From NCBI GenBank assembly GCA_030248225.1, contig JASANE010000205.1, positions 1-64,000 of the forward strand: a stretch of DNA of 64,000 nucleotides, given 5' to 3'. Of this stretch, positions 1 through 11,769 are shown piece after piece (positions within the stretch are counted from its first letter, which is position 1; the number at the start of each line of letters is the position of its first letter). A model generated the notes under the pieces. That model was not told the DNA's origin. It saw only the letters and a list, made by a program, of their open reading frames with translations, and did no database searches. Position numbers and translations under genes: made by a program. Origin of the DNA: Trileptium ribeirensis (Eukaryota > Nematoda > Enoplea > Enoplida > Thoracostomopsidae).

Positions 1-2235
1 TGTTTGCGTCTTCTTCGTTCAGTTACGTATAATAATCATTGCAAGAAGTTTGCATCTGATATTTTCATTCCAATCACTTCGTGCGTTTGACAATGCTATT
101 GCATTCATGCGGGCAATGTAATCAGAGGTTGCATTCCAGAGAACAATCGTTATAATTATCGCTCGGGTAATGAGTTTTACAATTACACGTTATAGTACAG
201 GATTTGCACTATTGCAAGTTTTAGTGCAATGGTTTTACTAAATGCACTCCTTCGTGTATCCGTCTACGTACAAGCAGCGGCATTTGTTGACGTATATACG
301 CGCAAATGGATTTGTTTATATCACTGTTTGCTTATAGTGAACGATTATTTTGTTTTCGAGAACTTGACCCTACACAACCTCCGGCGCTATATCTTCTTTT
401 ATCTTAGGTTATACTTGCACAAATATTCCAATAAACACGCGCACATAAACTTCGTACATCAGATCATTTCTATTTTCGGGATTGCGAAAGGGTTTGTACA
501 TTAGTTTTCATATTGGAGATCCTGCCTAAATCCCATAACGACTTGATCTATATTTAACTTAGAATATCAAAATAATATGGTGCTTTCTGACAAATGATCT
601 ATTGGCAGGTCTGTGCCGTTTTACTGTCCTTATTCGGCATCACCCCATATGATAAACATGTAGAAAACAAACAATTAATAGCTTTTATGTGAAAACGAAT
701 GATCTCTGCCAGGTTAGAGACCTTTTTACGAGTGCTTTACGACACGGCAATTTGCCTGGTTGAAGCGGTTGCTACGAATTGCGTAATTTCTTTGTTATGT
801 TTTTGTAGCGTACCAGAATTTCACAGCTGTGACGGCTAGGAAGTAATATGTATCATTTTGGGGTGCTATTGCATATTGTAAACCCGACGGTGATAAGGCT
901 CTATTCTATGCACCAGTATAGCGAGACATGAGCTTGCTTAGCTAGTCCCGATGCTAGCATTACTGAAGTTATAACATCTTTCGGAAAATTTTCGAGCATT
1001 TGTAATTGTTTATAATAATTGTTGCTTGAGTCAAATTCGCTGAGTCCATTAGCAAAAATATTTGATGCATTTGGTCCTCGCTACTTTTTGATACTTACTA
1101 ATGTTTGATGCTAACGTAGTGTTTTGGTGAACCAGCATTTCTAGCTGATCATTATGACACGAGAAAAATTGAACATTATTGGGTTTTGTAGCGGGGGGCA
1201 GTATATATTATGCTGTTATGATATGTCACATTGCTAGTGCTCGTAGCAACCCTACCAATGTCACCGTTGGTTCCGTCTGAAATCAAATATAGCAAATTAT
1301 GATAGAGGTCGACCAATAGTGATACCCATTTTGTTAGCCAAATTACAGAAAAAAGATATTTTGAGCTGTAGCTGCATAGCACTACTTCGGCGAAGCAACC
1401 AAAATAAAATTTATATCTAAGATCTTGCAGAATTTGTGTCTGGAAATTTTCTGATTAAAACTCCACGTTATTTCGGCAAAATCGCCTTTCGGTGTTCGTA
1501 TATATACTCATGTGTTATAAAAAAGCAGAAGGCTGAGCCTGGTCGCAAAAATAATACCAAAGAGTAGAAAATAAACGATCGGCTGAAAAATATTGAACTA
1601 CAATAGTTTAAGACGCATAGTCTAATAGAAATTTTAGCTATCACACCAAGGGTATCAATTCAAACCAAGATCTCGATGATCTCGTAGAATTGATATGATC
1701 TACGAGCATTATGCGCGGTATCGAAATTTTTGTGCACGTTTTAACCTAAGCTAAAGGATGATATAGCGCCGGAGTTTGTGTAGGGTCAAGTTCCCGAAAA
1801 CAAAATAATTATTTCAATATAAGCAAGCAATGGTATAAACAAATCTATTTGCACCCATATATGTCAACACATGCCGCTGCTTGCGCTTATACGTAGACCA
1901 CAAACCATTTCACTATACGTAATTGTAAACCTCTTTACCCGAACGATAATGATTACCATTGATCGCTGGAACGCAAGCTCTGATTGCATTGCCCGCACGA
2001 CTGCAATAGCATCGTCAAACGCACGACATGATTGCAATGGACTTTGCAAATGCACAGGCACGTGCAATTTCAATGATTATGTTTTTTGCACTCATGGAAG
2101 CTGATGTTATAACCATTGCACTAAGGGTGCATCTGAAATTTCCATTGAACTCGAGTGCACGTGCGTGCAACTGTTGTGACCATACTGGCGATGGTGTGCA
2201 GTTGTTGCACATAAATGAACGTGAACGACGCATTT
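1..2235. mobile_element. Foldback-type element with long inverted repeats (left end cut by window)
   Basis: Positions 1 to ~426 and ~1727 to ~2235 are reverse complements of each other with scattered mismatches. For example, the stretch around 345-395 (GTTTTCGAGAACTTGACCC) reappears inverted around 1765-1805. The arms are rich in TGCA/GCAA words. The ~1.3 kb between the arms (427-1726) has no convincing coding sequence; short frames there are random. The left arm starts at or before base 1, so the true end is not visible. The layout fits a foldback or other non-autonomous DNA transposon with very long terminal inverted repeats. The class is inferred; the inverted pairing is seen. Confidence 0.75.
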
Positions 2236-3481
2236 ATATTGAAAAAGCTTATTTTGTACCAAAATAATTTTATTTAATCCTTAAACAACTGAGTTTTTTA
2301 AGATTATGGCCCGAAATGAGGAGGTATCACAAAGTCCATTTTATAAAAGCTACTTGGTGTCGCAAATGTACTTCTTACTGAAATACTGCTGTACTCTGTT
2401 CAATATTATGCAAGCAGTAATTTCGTGCTAATTATTCGCTCCTGACTTTCCCGAATTTAAATGTTTTGGAATGTCTGTTTTTCGCCTACGTGGCCTCTAT
2501 CGAAACGAAAGTTTACCTTAAGTACACGCTGTATAAAACACATATATGTTCCTTTTCTGGGAATATGTTACAGTCGTGGCTATGTGGTTTCCATTGCACC
2601 AAAAACAGAATGGTTGTCTATGTTGGGCTATAGCTATAAAGATTTGACAGTACGTCGCGTCTATAAATCGACCTGGTTATTGCCTCTACGCTGTTAAGTT
2701 TTGAAAAATTTAACAGCGTCTTTTAAATGCCCAAAATACTTTCGGTTTTTGGGTTACGGGTTTGTGGTATTAGCTGGACTAAAAACCAGATAAAATATCA
2801 CCTGGCGTAGACAACAGTCGCTACCAAAAATGTACTATGATAAAACTAATTGAGTACAGCCGTTTTGAAATTTTTTATTACACATTAGGTTGCAAAAACA
2901 CCGATGTATGCTACAATTCAAGCACTGCGACACTGACAATTCAATTCGGACATTGCGAAGCTTTCTCCGTAAAGTATCATGTCAAGGTTACCTCCTAGAA
3001 TAATTGATTAGTGATTTATCTCTCTTAGACAGTGAGTAAACATAAACCTGTGCATTTGACTAAGCCCAAATTTAGCCTGCACTCTTAATTAAATTTTGAA
3101 TTTTTACGTCATGGTACTGATGTCAAATTCCTCTATCCCGGCCCCTCAATTGACATGATCCGAAATTTTCCCCAGCGATACCATTAATTTTTCTGTGCAA
3201 GGAATCACATTACTACGCAGCGACCAATTTGGTTTTCAAAGCTCAGGGGTCAGTTGAGTATAATGCTTAACGAGCACAGTGCAGCTTAACTGACATGCAT
3301 CAAAACCTGATGGGATGGAGAAATGGCAAGCATGTATATTTGTGTTAATACTTCGAACTGTGGTAGCGTCTATAATACCACCTAGCATTAGGGTTTGCCA
3401 ATATTTTTATCGGACGTCAAGGCGACGTCACGGCAGTAGTTGATATCATGATTAGTATTTTATATAGAAATAGATTATGAT
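2236..3481. other. Intergenic DNA, nothing recognised
   Basis: AT-rich sequence between the foldback element and the Merlin-like fragment. The one short frame at 2461-2697 has no recognisable motif and no splice or codon support. I see no repeat or RNA gene here. Confidence 0.5.
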
Positions 3482-3793
3482 TTAAAAAGAAGGAATCTTG
3501 GCGAACAGAACACCTTTGTCTACAGCTGATGGTCGCCAAGCATAGTTATCGCTATGTTTTAAATCATTTCGTTGTACCAAATACATCGGCTGATCCGAGT
3601 TACAAACGCAAATACGGCTATTACTTATTAATCTCCATCGGGCCAGTAGTTCAATGGTTCGGTCATAGTCGACTGTTGCTAGAATCATTTCCGTATAAGT
3701 CACGTGTAGTTGTGTCAAATTCTGAATATTGATTACGTTATCTGGACTTATAATAGTATAACCATTAGCTCGAGGACGGCCGCTGGCTGCCAC
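3482..3793 (-). pseudogene. Possible Merlin/IS1016-type transposase N-terminal fragment
   Basis: A 103-residue open frame. Its C-terminal half contains CVCNSDQPMYL, then about 15 residues later YAWRPSAVDKG and finally a phenylalanine-rich end. Merlin (ISXO2/IS1016-like) transposases begin with a zinc ribbon of the form CxxC, then a W-R-C box followed by a small C-terminal pair and a 'GSFF'-like motif. Here CxC and WRP stand where CxxC and WRC are expected, and the frame ends just after the ribbon, with no DDE catalytic core downstream on the - strand. If correct, it is a truncated, inactive copy. An unrelated random frame is the alternative. Confidence 0.35.
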
Positions 3794-4494
3794 ATTTAAC
3801 GATTAATATTATAAAATGAAAAAAATTTCCTGTAAATGGCTAAAATTGGTACATAACGTCGAAGTCAGCTAATTTAGCTGAGTCGAAATACAATAAGATT
3901 TTCATTCTCCGAGAATTCTCTCATCATCCCCTATACCAGAAGAGTGCCAAAATTTTGCTAGGGAGTATGGGGTCCCTGGTTCGGAACTTGGAGGCGGGGC
4001 GGATTTTGCCAGCGGACGTCAACGGGACTATTGTGGGCTTGAACTGGGGCGGTCGCAATCTATTTTCAAAATTTAATGCCTTTCAAGGAAAAATTAAAAT
4101 TGTCAATAAATGGAAGCACAGAAAACTACATGGAGTATCTAGCGGCATAAACTTGGCGAACCTGGGTATGTTCAAATACCATGGGGACCCTCTCATATTT
4201 GAGAAGCCAGAATATATTTTGCAGTCAGTCAGATTGCAACCTAATTAGAGCGCAGACCACCACGCTCAAGTCAAAACTACCTGAATATAGTTGTCATAAA
4301 AATGTTTCCAAACATATGTGATGTCAAATTAGTAAAAGTCGATACCGATGTTGTCTAAGATCTTGCATGTAACGGAAATAGTTTAGTTTATGCCATTGAT
4401 TAACTGGCTTTAAAAATCACCTTTGACCAGGCGATGTCGGTTAATCGTGAGATGTCGCCGTCATCACTTGGGAGACCGTGATATCGAATCACGG

Positions 4495-4915
4495 TTATTT
4501 CGACGTATTGAGCACAATGACTTCGTTTTGCAGCTCACCGATTCTGAAACTGTTTGACGCAGCGAAGCGGACTACAGTTGGGGAGGCACCCGGACTCGTG
4601 AAGACGTGACTTGAAACCAGTGACCGTCGGTGCACCAACGACTGTTGTCGGCAAGTTGTTCCAGGCTTCAACAACCCGATGCGCGAAGGAGTGTCGCAGC
4701 TTATAGGGATGGCCACGCAATCGATCATCGTTCACAAACTCGAACCAATCGCTGACGGGAAAATCAAAGTTACCACGAATCGCACTGTAAAGAAATACGA
4801 GATCAGCCCGGAAACGACGAGTAGCCAAAGTCTGCAAACCCAGAGCACGTACCCTGGGACAAATCTAGTTGCGCGGCGCTGGACGCGTTCGATCAACAAG
4901 ATATGTTTCTGGTAG
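4495..4915 (-). pseudogene. CR1-like LINE, 5'-truncated 3' end of ORF2
   Basis: The - strand reads the C-terminal tail of a non-LTR retrotransposon reverse transcriptase. Near 4915-4850 one frame gives LIERVQRRATRFVPGY, a standard block after the thumb of CR1/Jockey-type polymerases. From 4837 another frame continues with LATRRFRADLVFLYSAIRGN, LRGHPYKLRHS, RVVEAWNNLPTTVV and GFKSRL, the expected order of blocks at the ORF2 C-terminus. The switch of frame marks at least one frameshift, and no polymerase core lies upstream, so this is a dead-on-arrival 5'-truncated copy. It lies just upstream of the zinc-finger gene start on the opposite strand. Confidence 0.8.
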
Positions 4916-5246
4916 TAAGGACATCATCCATTGCAAGCTTTAGTTTATTGTGTATGCGGCAATATAAGTACATTGCCTACGGTGCCCTGGGGGGAGGACC
5001 AAATTTGAAACAAAGTTTTACGTTTGTAATTGATAAATTGTGTAAATATAAATTTAAAGTCATCATGTGTTAAGTCAGCTGTACTAAATTATTGTGTACC
5101 GTGTTTAAATATCTTTTGCCGCTGATTTAACTGTTGTAACAACAGGGATATGTGCTGCATTATAACAGGACCTGCATTTACTATTGTGTTGTATATGTAT
5201 GTTATTACTTTCAATAGTTTACCACTAGTTATAAAACTTTGTTGTC

Positions 5247-5397
5247 ATGGAGACTGTCGACGCCGTTAGACACTGTTTTACGCATAAAGAGAAAACGAAA
5301 CTTGTTCGAAGCTTGGAATCTCGTGATCCGTCTCTCGATGAAACTGATCACTTGGAAATGGACATGCTTTTATCGGATGAATGTACTTTCAGTTTTC
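5247..5397 (+). CDS. Zinc-finger gene, exon 1 (start codon)
   Basis: Opens with ATG at 5247 in the context GTCATGG, after an upstream AT-rich stretch. It encodes 50 residues beginning METVDAVRHC and ending CTFSF. The segment is charged and acidic (DETDHLEMDMLLSDE) with no finger. It ends in phase 1 at a clear CGTAAGT donor (5398). The orphan C joins TT of exon 2 to make a leucine codon. The open frame runs a further ~70 nt into the intron, but the donor and the continuation in exon 2 argue for splicing here. An upstream non-coding exon cannot be excluded. Confidence 0.7.
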
Positions 5398-6319
5398 GTA
5401 AGTTAGGGATTTCTAAAATCCCATCTTTTTCTGTGGGTTTTTTGTGCTTTTCTAATTGTAGCAGCTAATTAGACGCAGCGGAAACGTGATATTATTGTGA
5501 ATGCATACATGCATAGCCTCTGTAGAGATGTCCGCGGTCGGCTGCAGCCGACTTAAAATTTGTCGGTCCAGACGTTGTAATTTTTCCTAGGAGAACTGTA
5601 AATTCACAAATTTTTTTGCAAAATTACGTTTGGTGCTCAGACTTGCTGTGTGTTTGCATCACTATTCCTTTATGCATGAACACAATTTAGGTGCGTACAC
5701 CAATCATGAAGTTCGTGTTCACATTTTTGCCATTGCTGTTAGCAGTTTTGTGAACGCAGACTCTGCGATGTACGAATAGATTTTTCGTTTTCCCACATTT
5801 GTCCATTTTACACTTCTGTCCGCGCTCATCAGATGACATTCTAAATCAAGCAGCAATGTTCGTGGTCTATTTGTGTATTATAGCATTCGAGAAAAATGCT
5901 ATTGGTAATAGCGTTTTCAAATGTAGGCGGTCAGCAAAATGCGATTCTAATTCGCAAAATAATGACCGCGAGCAGCGCCTACGTGTTGCTGCATCGCAAA
6001 TTACATAAGGGAGAATCATCATTTTTCGTGTTCATCACTTTTACGATCGTGAGCGGACTTGACCAAACAACAACGCAGGTGTACGCGCCTAAAATGGGCT
6101 CATGCACTAGAAGCACAATATTGGAATTATGATAGTTAACGAAGAATATATTTTTGATCCTGTAAAATTTAAGATTAAGTTTTTAATTTTTTTTCATCCG
6201 CAAGTCGAAATTTCCTCGTCCGGCTGTCTAGCATACGCGATAGCTTTGTGTCTTTACGTCGAAAACTTATTCCAATTACTTTCATCCATAAAAGTGAACC
6301 AAATGGGGTTGGGTCGGAT

Positions 6320-7221
6320 GGACGGGTTTCAATAAATTTTTTGTTCGGTAGTAAAAGTGATGCGATGTGAACTTTAGTAGGACGCCAACAGCTTCGACCC
6401 CATATTCCAGGTCTAAATTGGCAAAAACAGGTTTTTAAGGTTTTTATGTCAAATCTGGCCAAACTGATACTGGCAGCCCATATCTTTCGACCCCTTCGCA
6501 TCGAAAAATGGATAGTAATCAGCTCATCAAAATCTACAACTTAGCAGACTACGACTTTTTGTGGGGCCGCTGTGAACCCAAAAATGGTTCGTCAACCCTT
6601 TGCTAGAAATGCGGTTTTTTCAAATTTCGCTGTGGCATTGCTAATTTTTATTATTAAGTTATAAAGCACGCTTAATACATTGGTTTTGCGATCTGTAGTT
6701 CAACTTAACTATATTATATATCTTTTCATGGGATTGCAAGATTTACGACCGGCGAACTCAATTACTAATATCTAGTGCTTTTCATGGTGTCTGATTATGT
6801 ATTGCGTACAAGGCATCAAAATGGTCTGTATATAATTTTTGAAGGCTGAATACAGTGATTTGGTTATCTTGAGTCCAGTTTGAACACAGTACTGCGTTCA
6901 GGTCATCACGTCTATATAGATTTGCGAGTGCTCAGGATACCACGATTTGGTTATCTAGAGTCGAACACGAGTATGTAATGCTTTTTCTGACGTTTTTATT
7001 TGGTTTAGGGTCAATAAACCCCATTTCCAAAAAGTATATAGTATATATCTTCTGTTGTTTGGTATATGGCTTCAAAGATAATAGGTATGCGCAATACTAT
7101 GATTTAGTTATCTAGAGTCTAGCGTACATGTTTATTTCATATCTTTTGATGGATTTTCAATGGCTTTAGGGTCAATGAACCCGATTTGCAGGATATAATC
7201 TGTTTTCAGATGTTTGGTTAC
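6320..7221 (+). repeat. Copy of the ~180-bp-unit dispersed repeat
   Basis: Starts with the shared head block (TTCAATAAATTTTTTGTTCG followed by the AGTAAAAGTGATG box near 6330-6365) and runs through two or three degenerate internal units marked by GGTTATCT-GAGTCCAG and TATTGCGTAC. It ends where a CCGGAA-rich element begins at 7222. No coding potential. It lies in intron 1 of the zinc-finger gene. Confidence 0.7.
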
Positions 7222-8276
7222 CAGGGAATAACCGGAACCGGAACCAGCAACCGGAACCGTCCATTTAATCCGGAACCGGAACCTGGTCTTCGAAATTTAT
7301 ATATAGTAAAACAGATGATGGAAGAAATGAAGGTATAGTGGATTTAAAATGCATTAAAATAACTTTTGCATTAAACTTAATGTATTGCGATGCTATTATT
7401 ACCTTTCTGAAACTTTAAAGAGACTAAGAAGCTAATAATGTTCATATATTTATCGATCAAATATGTCGGTTTTTGGACATTCAGAGCAAAAAATGTCTTC
7501 CACTATACACCATTGCGTATACTGAGTCAAATCGAATGTGCTTACAAAGCTTGGAGCGTAGAAATGACACTTTCGCTCTGTCTCCAGTCGCCTCCCTTTA
7601 CTACACATACGTTTGTTGCAAGTTCTTCTGTAGGAAGCTTAAAATTATTGGTTTATATGATTCTAAGAGAAAAGAATAGATAGAAGGTAATTTTCTGATC
7701 AGTGGTCAGAGACACTGTTTAGGCTATCGTTGGACAAACAGTACCCGTCAGTTAGATCATAATGATGATAACTTTCTAATCAGAATGCTATAAATGAGAC
7801 ACACTGTAATGCTGCTCGCACAGTTTCAATAAATGCAGTTCATTGCCAAGAAAGCAGTTTCTAGCTGCGTTGCAGATAACGTTAGTTTACTTCGATTTAG
7901 GCTGATTTACCAAGTTTACAAGCGCACTGGCGGGCGCTTGACGCAATTTATGTTAGCCAAGCATACCCTAAGTACTTCTGCGTAAGCCATACTCTGTTAC
8001 CGAGTTGGACCGGTTTAATTCAAACGTATCCCACATACTTACGTTTCACACGGCAAATTGTGTAGTTAATCTTTTCTTTTGCTTGGTTGTATTGGAGCTT
8101 GATCATGGTATAATATATATTACATATGTTTGGATTACAGGATGAAGCAAAAAACGTGGAAAATTTCAAACAAAATTTTTAAACCGGAATTCCGGTTCCG
8201 GTATGGTTTTTGCCCTTTGCCGGAACCGCAACCGGGACACGATTTTCGCCGGAACCGGAATTCCGGCTACTCCCTG
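7222..8276 (+). mobile_element. hAT-like non-autonomous element, CCGGAA-rich ends, copy 1
   Basis: Begins CAGGGAATAACCGGAACCG and ends with a block whose reverse complement is CAGGGAGTAGCCGGAATTCC, so the ends are inverted repeats starting CAGGG. Subterminal CCGGAA words repeat at both ends. The middle (about 7300-8160) is AT-rich and is inverted and nearly identical in the copy at 12672-13820. Small frames inside are not coding. CAGGG ends suit hAT elements. The bases flanking this copy (TTGGTTAC and CCTGATAG) do not match, so its target duplication is lost or changed. Confidence 0.75.
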
Positions 8277-8780
8277 CCTGATAGCTATAATAATATTTTG
8301 AGTTGGAATTTAGAGAGACGTAATCTTGACTATCAACCTACAAAATGAATCGCCGAATAACTGTCATGTTGCTTGAATGGTGGAGGATATGTAGCCGCTT
8401 ATGGCGTACTTAGGGACACACAATCGAGTATATATATTTTACGTTGTATGCTGGCTTACTACGGATGGCACTCCTTGTAGTCATTAACGTTCAGCACATC
8501 GTTTCGTTGAGTTTCAGTCACAAATATTTTGTACCAAATATTTAAAAACGAGATTTATTGGGAACTTTTTTCAAACTGAAATTAGAACTCACATTTGCTT
8601 TGTAATTCCTTAACTTTTAACCCAAAATGACTATAGAATAAGCCTCTGTGGATACATTGTTGGGAAAATTTCTTCACTTCATGTGGTACCGAAATTAAAT
8701 TTTTGACTTCGTCGTTCCGGACCATTCCGTGCTGAAACTGAAAAGTATACTTCATTTACATTGAATTAAAAATTTGCACA

Positions 8781-8876
8781 GGTTGTATTGCTAATGTTAT
8801 GGCCTTTAGCCATGATGCGATTGGAAGGGGTTGTATTGCTAATGTTTGGGCCTTTAGCCATGATGCGATTGGAAGG
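8781..8876 (+). repeat. 48-bp tandem duplication
   Basis: Two near-identical 48-bp copies, 8781-8828 and 8829-8876, each containing GGTTGTATTGCTAATGTT and GCCATGATGCGATTGGAAGG. They differ at a few positions. Non-coding, in intron 1 of the zinc-finger gene. Confidence 0.9.
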
Positions 8877-8959
8877 CCCAAGCTCAACTGATGAGGAATA
8901 GATCTTTCGGTTTTCTTTTGTCAAGTTGCTTGTTAGACGTCGTTTTCTGGTCATTGAGA

Positions 8960-9260
8960 TAACGCTATAATGCATATATAGTTGAAACGAAGCGAGCGAA
9001 GCAAGCAGAGTTATATATATACCGCTGGGGGCGCTGAGAGAAAATCGTGAAAATTTGTTTTTGCCGTTTGGTATCATATCGCATCTTCGCGTGGATGGAA
9101 TTCAGCAGAAAGTTTTTGTTCAATAGTAAAACTGACGATTGTGTCCTTATATTGAAAGCTTCAACGCCATCTCCCGGGCCAAAATGGCAAAAATGGTTTA
9201 GTGTTGTTTGCAAAATGTAGCCATCCGGGTACCAGTGTTTCGCAACCCATATCTTGCCAG
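8960..9260 (+). repeat. Head-only fragment of the ~180-bp-unit repeat family
   Basis: Carries GAAACGAAGCGAGCGAAG near 8983-9000, the GCGCTGAGAGAAAATCGT block, the TTTTTGTTCAATAGTAAAAC box and the CGGGTACCAGTGTTTCGCA box. These match, in order, the heads of the copies at 24.0 and 49.6 kb. The internal units are missing. Confidence 0.65.
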
Positions 9261-9362
9261 ACAGGCTTCGTATTGAAACACAAACTAAGCAGAATCAGCA
9301 TAACGAGGTCTACAACCTTGTTGAACAACAGTTTTTGTGGGAGAAATTTTTATGGCTTTTGT

Positions 9363-9900
9363 GTGCCCGAATAGGGTTTGACCGAATATTCTGTATTCGA
9401 CAAATATCGAATAGTGGTAAATAATGTTTTCGACCTTGCAACTCCAGCTAGATAGTCCAAAAGTTGTAGGTCTTTTTGTGCAGCTGGGGGTGCTTTTACG
9501 TGGGCAGTAAAATGTAGCTTGGGGTAAGAATCGGGGACACTCGTTTTTACCGAGAGGCACTGAAAATGCCACCCCGCTATTTTTAGAAGCCAAAAATATT
9601 AAAATGTATAAATAACAAAAAAACATGTATGTTATGTATAGGAAAAGTTTCCACGATTGAGTATTCAGTGTTTGGCCGAATTGTTGTTAACTGAATATTC
9701 GGTATTCGGTGGAATATGGTAATTAGTCGTTCTCTAATTGGAAATTTGAGTTTTTAAATTTCCTCATGTTATATATTGCTTGTTTATACTTTACAACGAA
9801 TATATACGTTAGTTATTATCGAACATCCGGCCGGATAATGGGGTATTCTGTATTCGGTCGAATAGCTCAACTATTCGGCCGAATACTGAATAGTTACATT
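9363..9900. repeat. Cluster of TATTCGG/CCGAATA inverted motifs
   Basis: Palindromic CCGAATA/TATTCGG words occur at ~9368-9410, 9664-9712 and 9838-9897, including ACTATTCGGCCGAATACTG near the right end. The left and right blocks are roughly inverted, which suggests one or two short inverted-repeat elements of an unassigned type. No coding sequence. Confidence 0.5.
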
Positions 9901-10880
9901 TAACGTACTTTTGAAATTATTATTTATTAGGCCTTTAACGCTGGATGTCACTTGATGAATAAAACACGTTTTTATGAACCAAAATTAATAAAAATAACCA
10001 AACACAATCCAGTGAAAGAAGTCCCAATACAATTTTTCACTTTATGATGAGAAAGGTAAAAAAGTTCGAAAAATTCAAAGGTGAAAAACATTAGTCTTTA
10101 AAAGAATCAAACTTACCAGTCACTGTTTCTGACTCTAGAGACCTGACAATCAATAATCGAAGTTCTGTAACTTCTCAGAAATAACATTTCGAAAAGCTGC
10201 TATTGCATCTACGAAAGGTCACAATACACTACAAGAAAACAAGTGCACAAGCGGCACACTTGTGACAATAACCAGCACAATTATCGTAATATATATGCAA
10301 CAAACAACAGATTTTAGATTTATGGACAGACTATCGTTAAATTTATGAATGTGATGAACCTAAATTCTAGATCGACTTCGACAGATTAGAACATTGGTGC
10401 TTTGAGGCACTTACCGACGCTGGGTCGATGGTTAGAATTTTTTTCTAACATTGGTTTTTTATCAGTTAGGTTTATCAGTTTAACATTTAACATATTAGGC
10501 AAGTCAGCTTTGGTAGTGGGGGCGTCATTGACTTTCGAATTTAACAATTTGCCGCTGTCACAGTATTCACAATCTTGTTATTAAATTACGCGGGCAACGC
10601 GGATGGGGAATTATAGGCTCTATTCTAAACAACAATGCAACAAAATACCAAAAGCATAACTTCAGCAATACACACTGAACTAGACACAGCGAAAATAACT
10701 TTCACCCGGCAAAACACAATTTCATACTTTTTCATTGATTCGTTTATTTAATATTTTGATCCTAACACAGCGGAAAGTGTAGTTGATGTAATACTTGCGA
10801 TATCTTGTATCAACTGTTCGGAACGACCCTGCTGTTACTTTATGAAGCATGTTGAATGCAGTGGTTTTGTTGTCTACATG
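9901..10880. other. Intron 1 DNA, nothing recognised
   Basis: AT-rich sequence. A 60-residue frame at 10402-10584 has no motif, and I see no repeat structure. Confidence 0.5.
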
Positions 10881-11640
10881 GTGTCCGCGCCCTTTAAAAC
10901 CCTTAAATTGGGAAGTTACTCTTGAAAACACCTTGAATTTGACTAAAATACTTGAAATCCCTCGAATTTTTTCTGAAGGCAGCTCAATATATGGTTTTTG
11001 TTAAGAGATTTTGATAAGAAAACCTCAAAAAGTTGCCAAAAATTTCGGCGCTTCGCGTCGGTTTAATGGTCAATCAATCTTTACAGTTTAAATTTGCCAC
11101 AAAATTTCTTTGTTAAATTTACTTCCAGATTGCCTGCCCTTTCTCGACTAGTGTTTATGAAACCCACACAACGATATGCAGCACCCCGATTCATACGACA
11201 GATTGTACGTAGTGCTATGAAACATTGGAAAAATATTAATCTATTAAATGACACAAGAAAAACCTGTCAGGACAAGGTGATTACACTAATATGATGTGTA
11301 TAACCATTTCGTTCTGCTAGGTTTTTTGTTTCAGGTTTTATAATAGCCCCTGATACGTATTTGTACCTTGACCCCTTCATGCCTACCAAGCGATTTGGAT
11401 GGACTTTAAATTGTATCCTGATTTGGCTAAGTCATATTTGTAGGTGGTTTGCAAGACTGAGTTCTGGTTTGTTTTAGTTAGCAGTAGTTTTAGTACGGCG
11501 TTGCGCAAATGCATTTTTAAGTAGTTCTTTGAATTTTTTAACAAAAAATATCAGTAACGACTCTTGAAAATCCTTTAATTTTGATCCAAATTACCTTTTT
11601 ATAACCGTTGAATTTCACAGCGGCAAGGCCGCGGTCAAGC
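10880..11640. mobile_element. Probable second copy of the GGTGTCCGCG hAT-like family
   Basis: The left side reads GGTGTCCGCG followed by CTTGAA-rich sequence (CTTGAAAACACCTTGAATTT), and the right side ends GAATTTCACAGCGGCAAGGC then CCGCGG. The same signature (GGGTGTCTGCG plus repeated CTTGAATTT, and a GCGGACACCC end) bounds the element at 14459-15594. The inside has no clear coding relic. Ends are approximate. Confidence 0.4.
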
Positions 11641-11769
11641 TGCGTCTAGAATCCAACTTTATTACGCTAAACCTTTTCAGACGTTTCAAGGATTTTGCGG
11701 TGCCCGAACCCGACTTGGAACATGTTGTCTGTTCTCATTCCTAAGGTTTTGTGCTGCACGCAGTGCAGC

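Noticed and set aside
6175..6501. A 108-residue - strand frame
   Set aside because: Lies in the head of the ~180-bp-unit repeat. The equivalent regions at 24.0 and 49.6 kb have different, broken frames.
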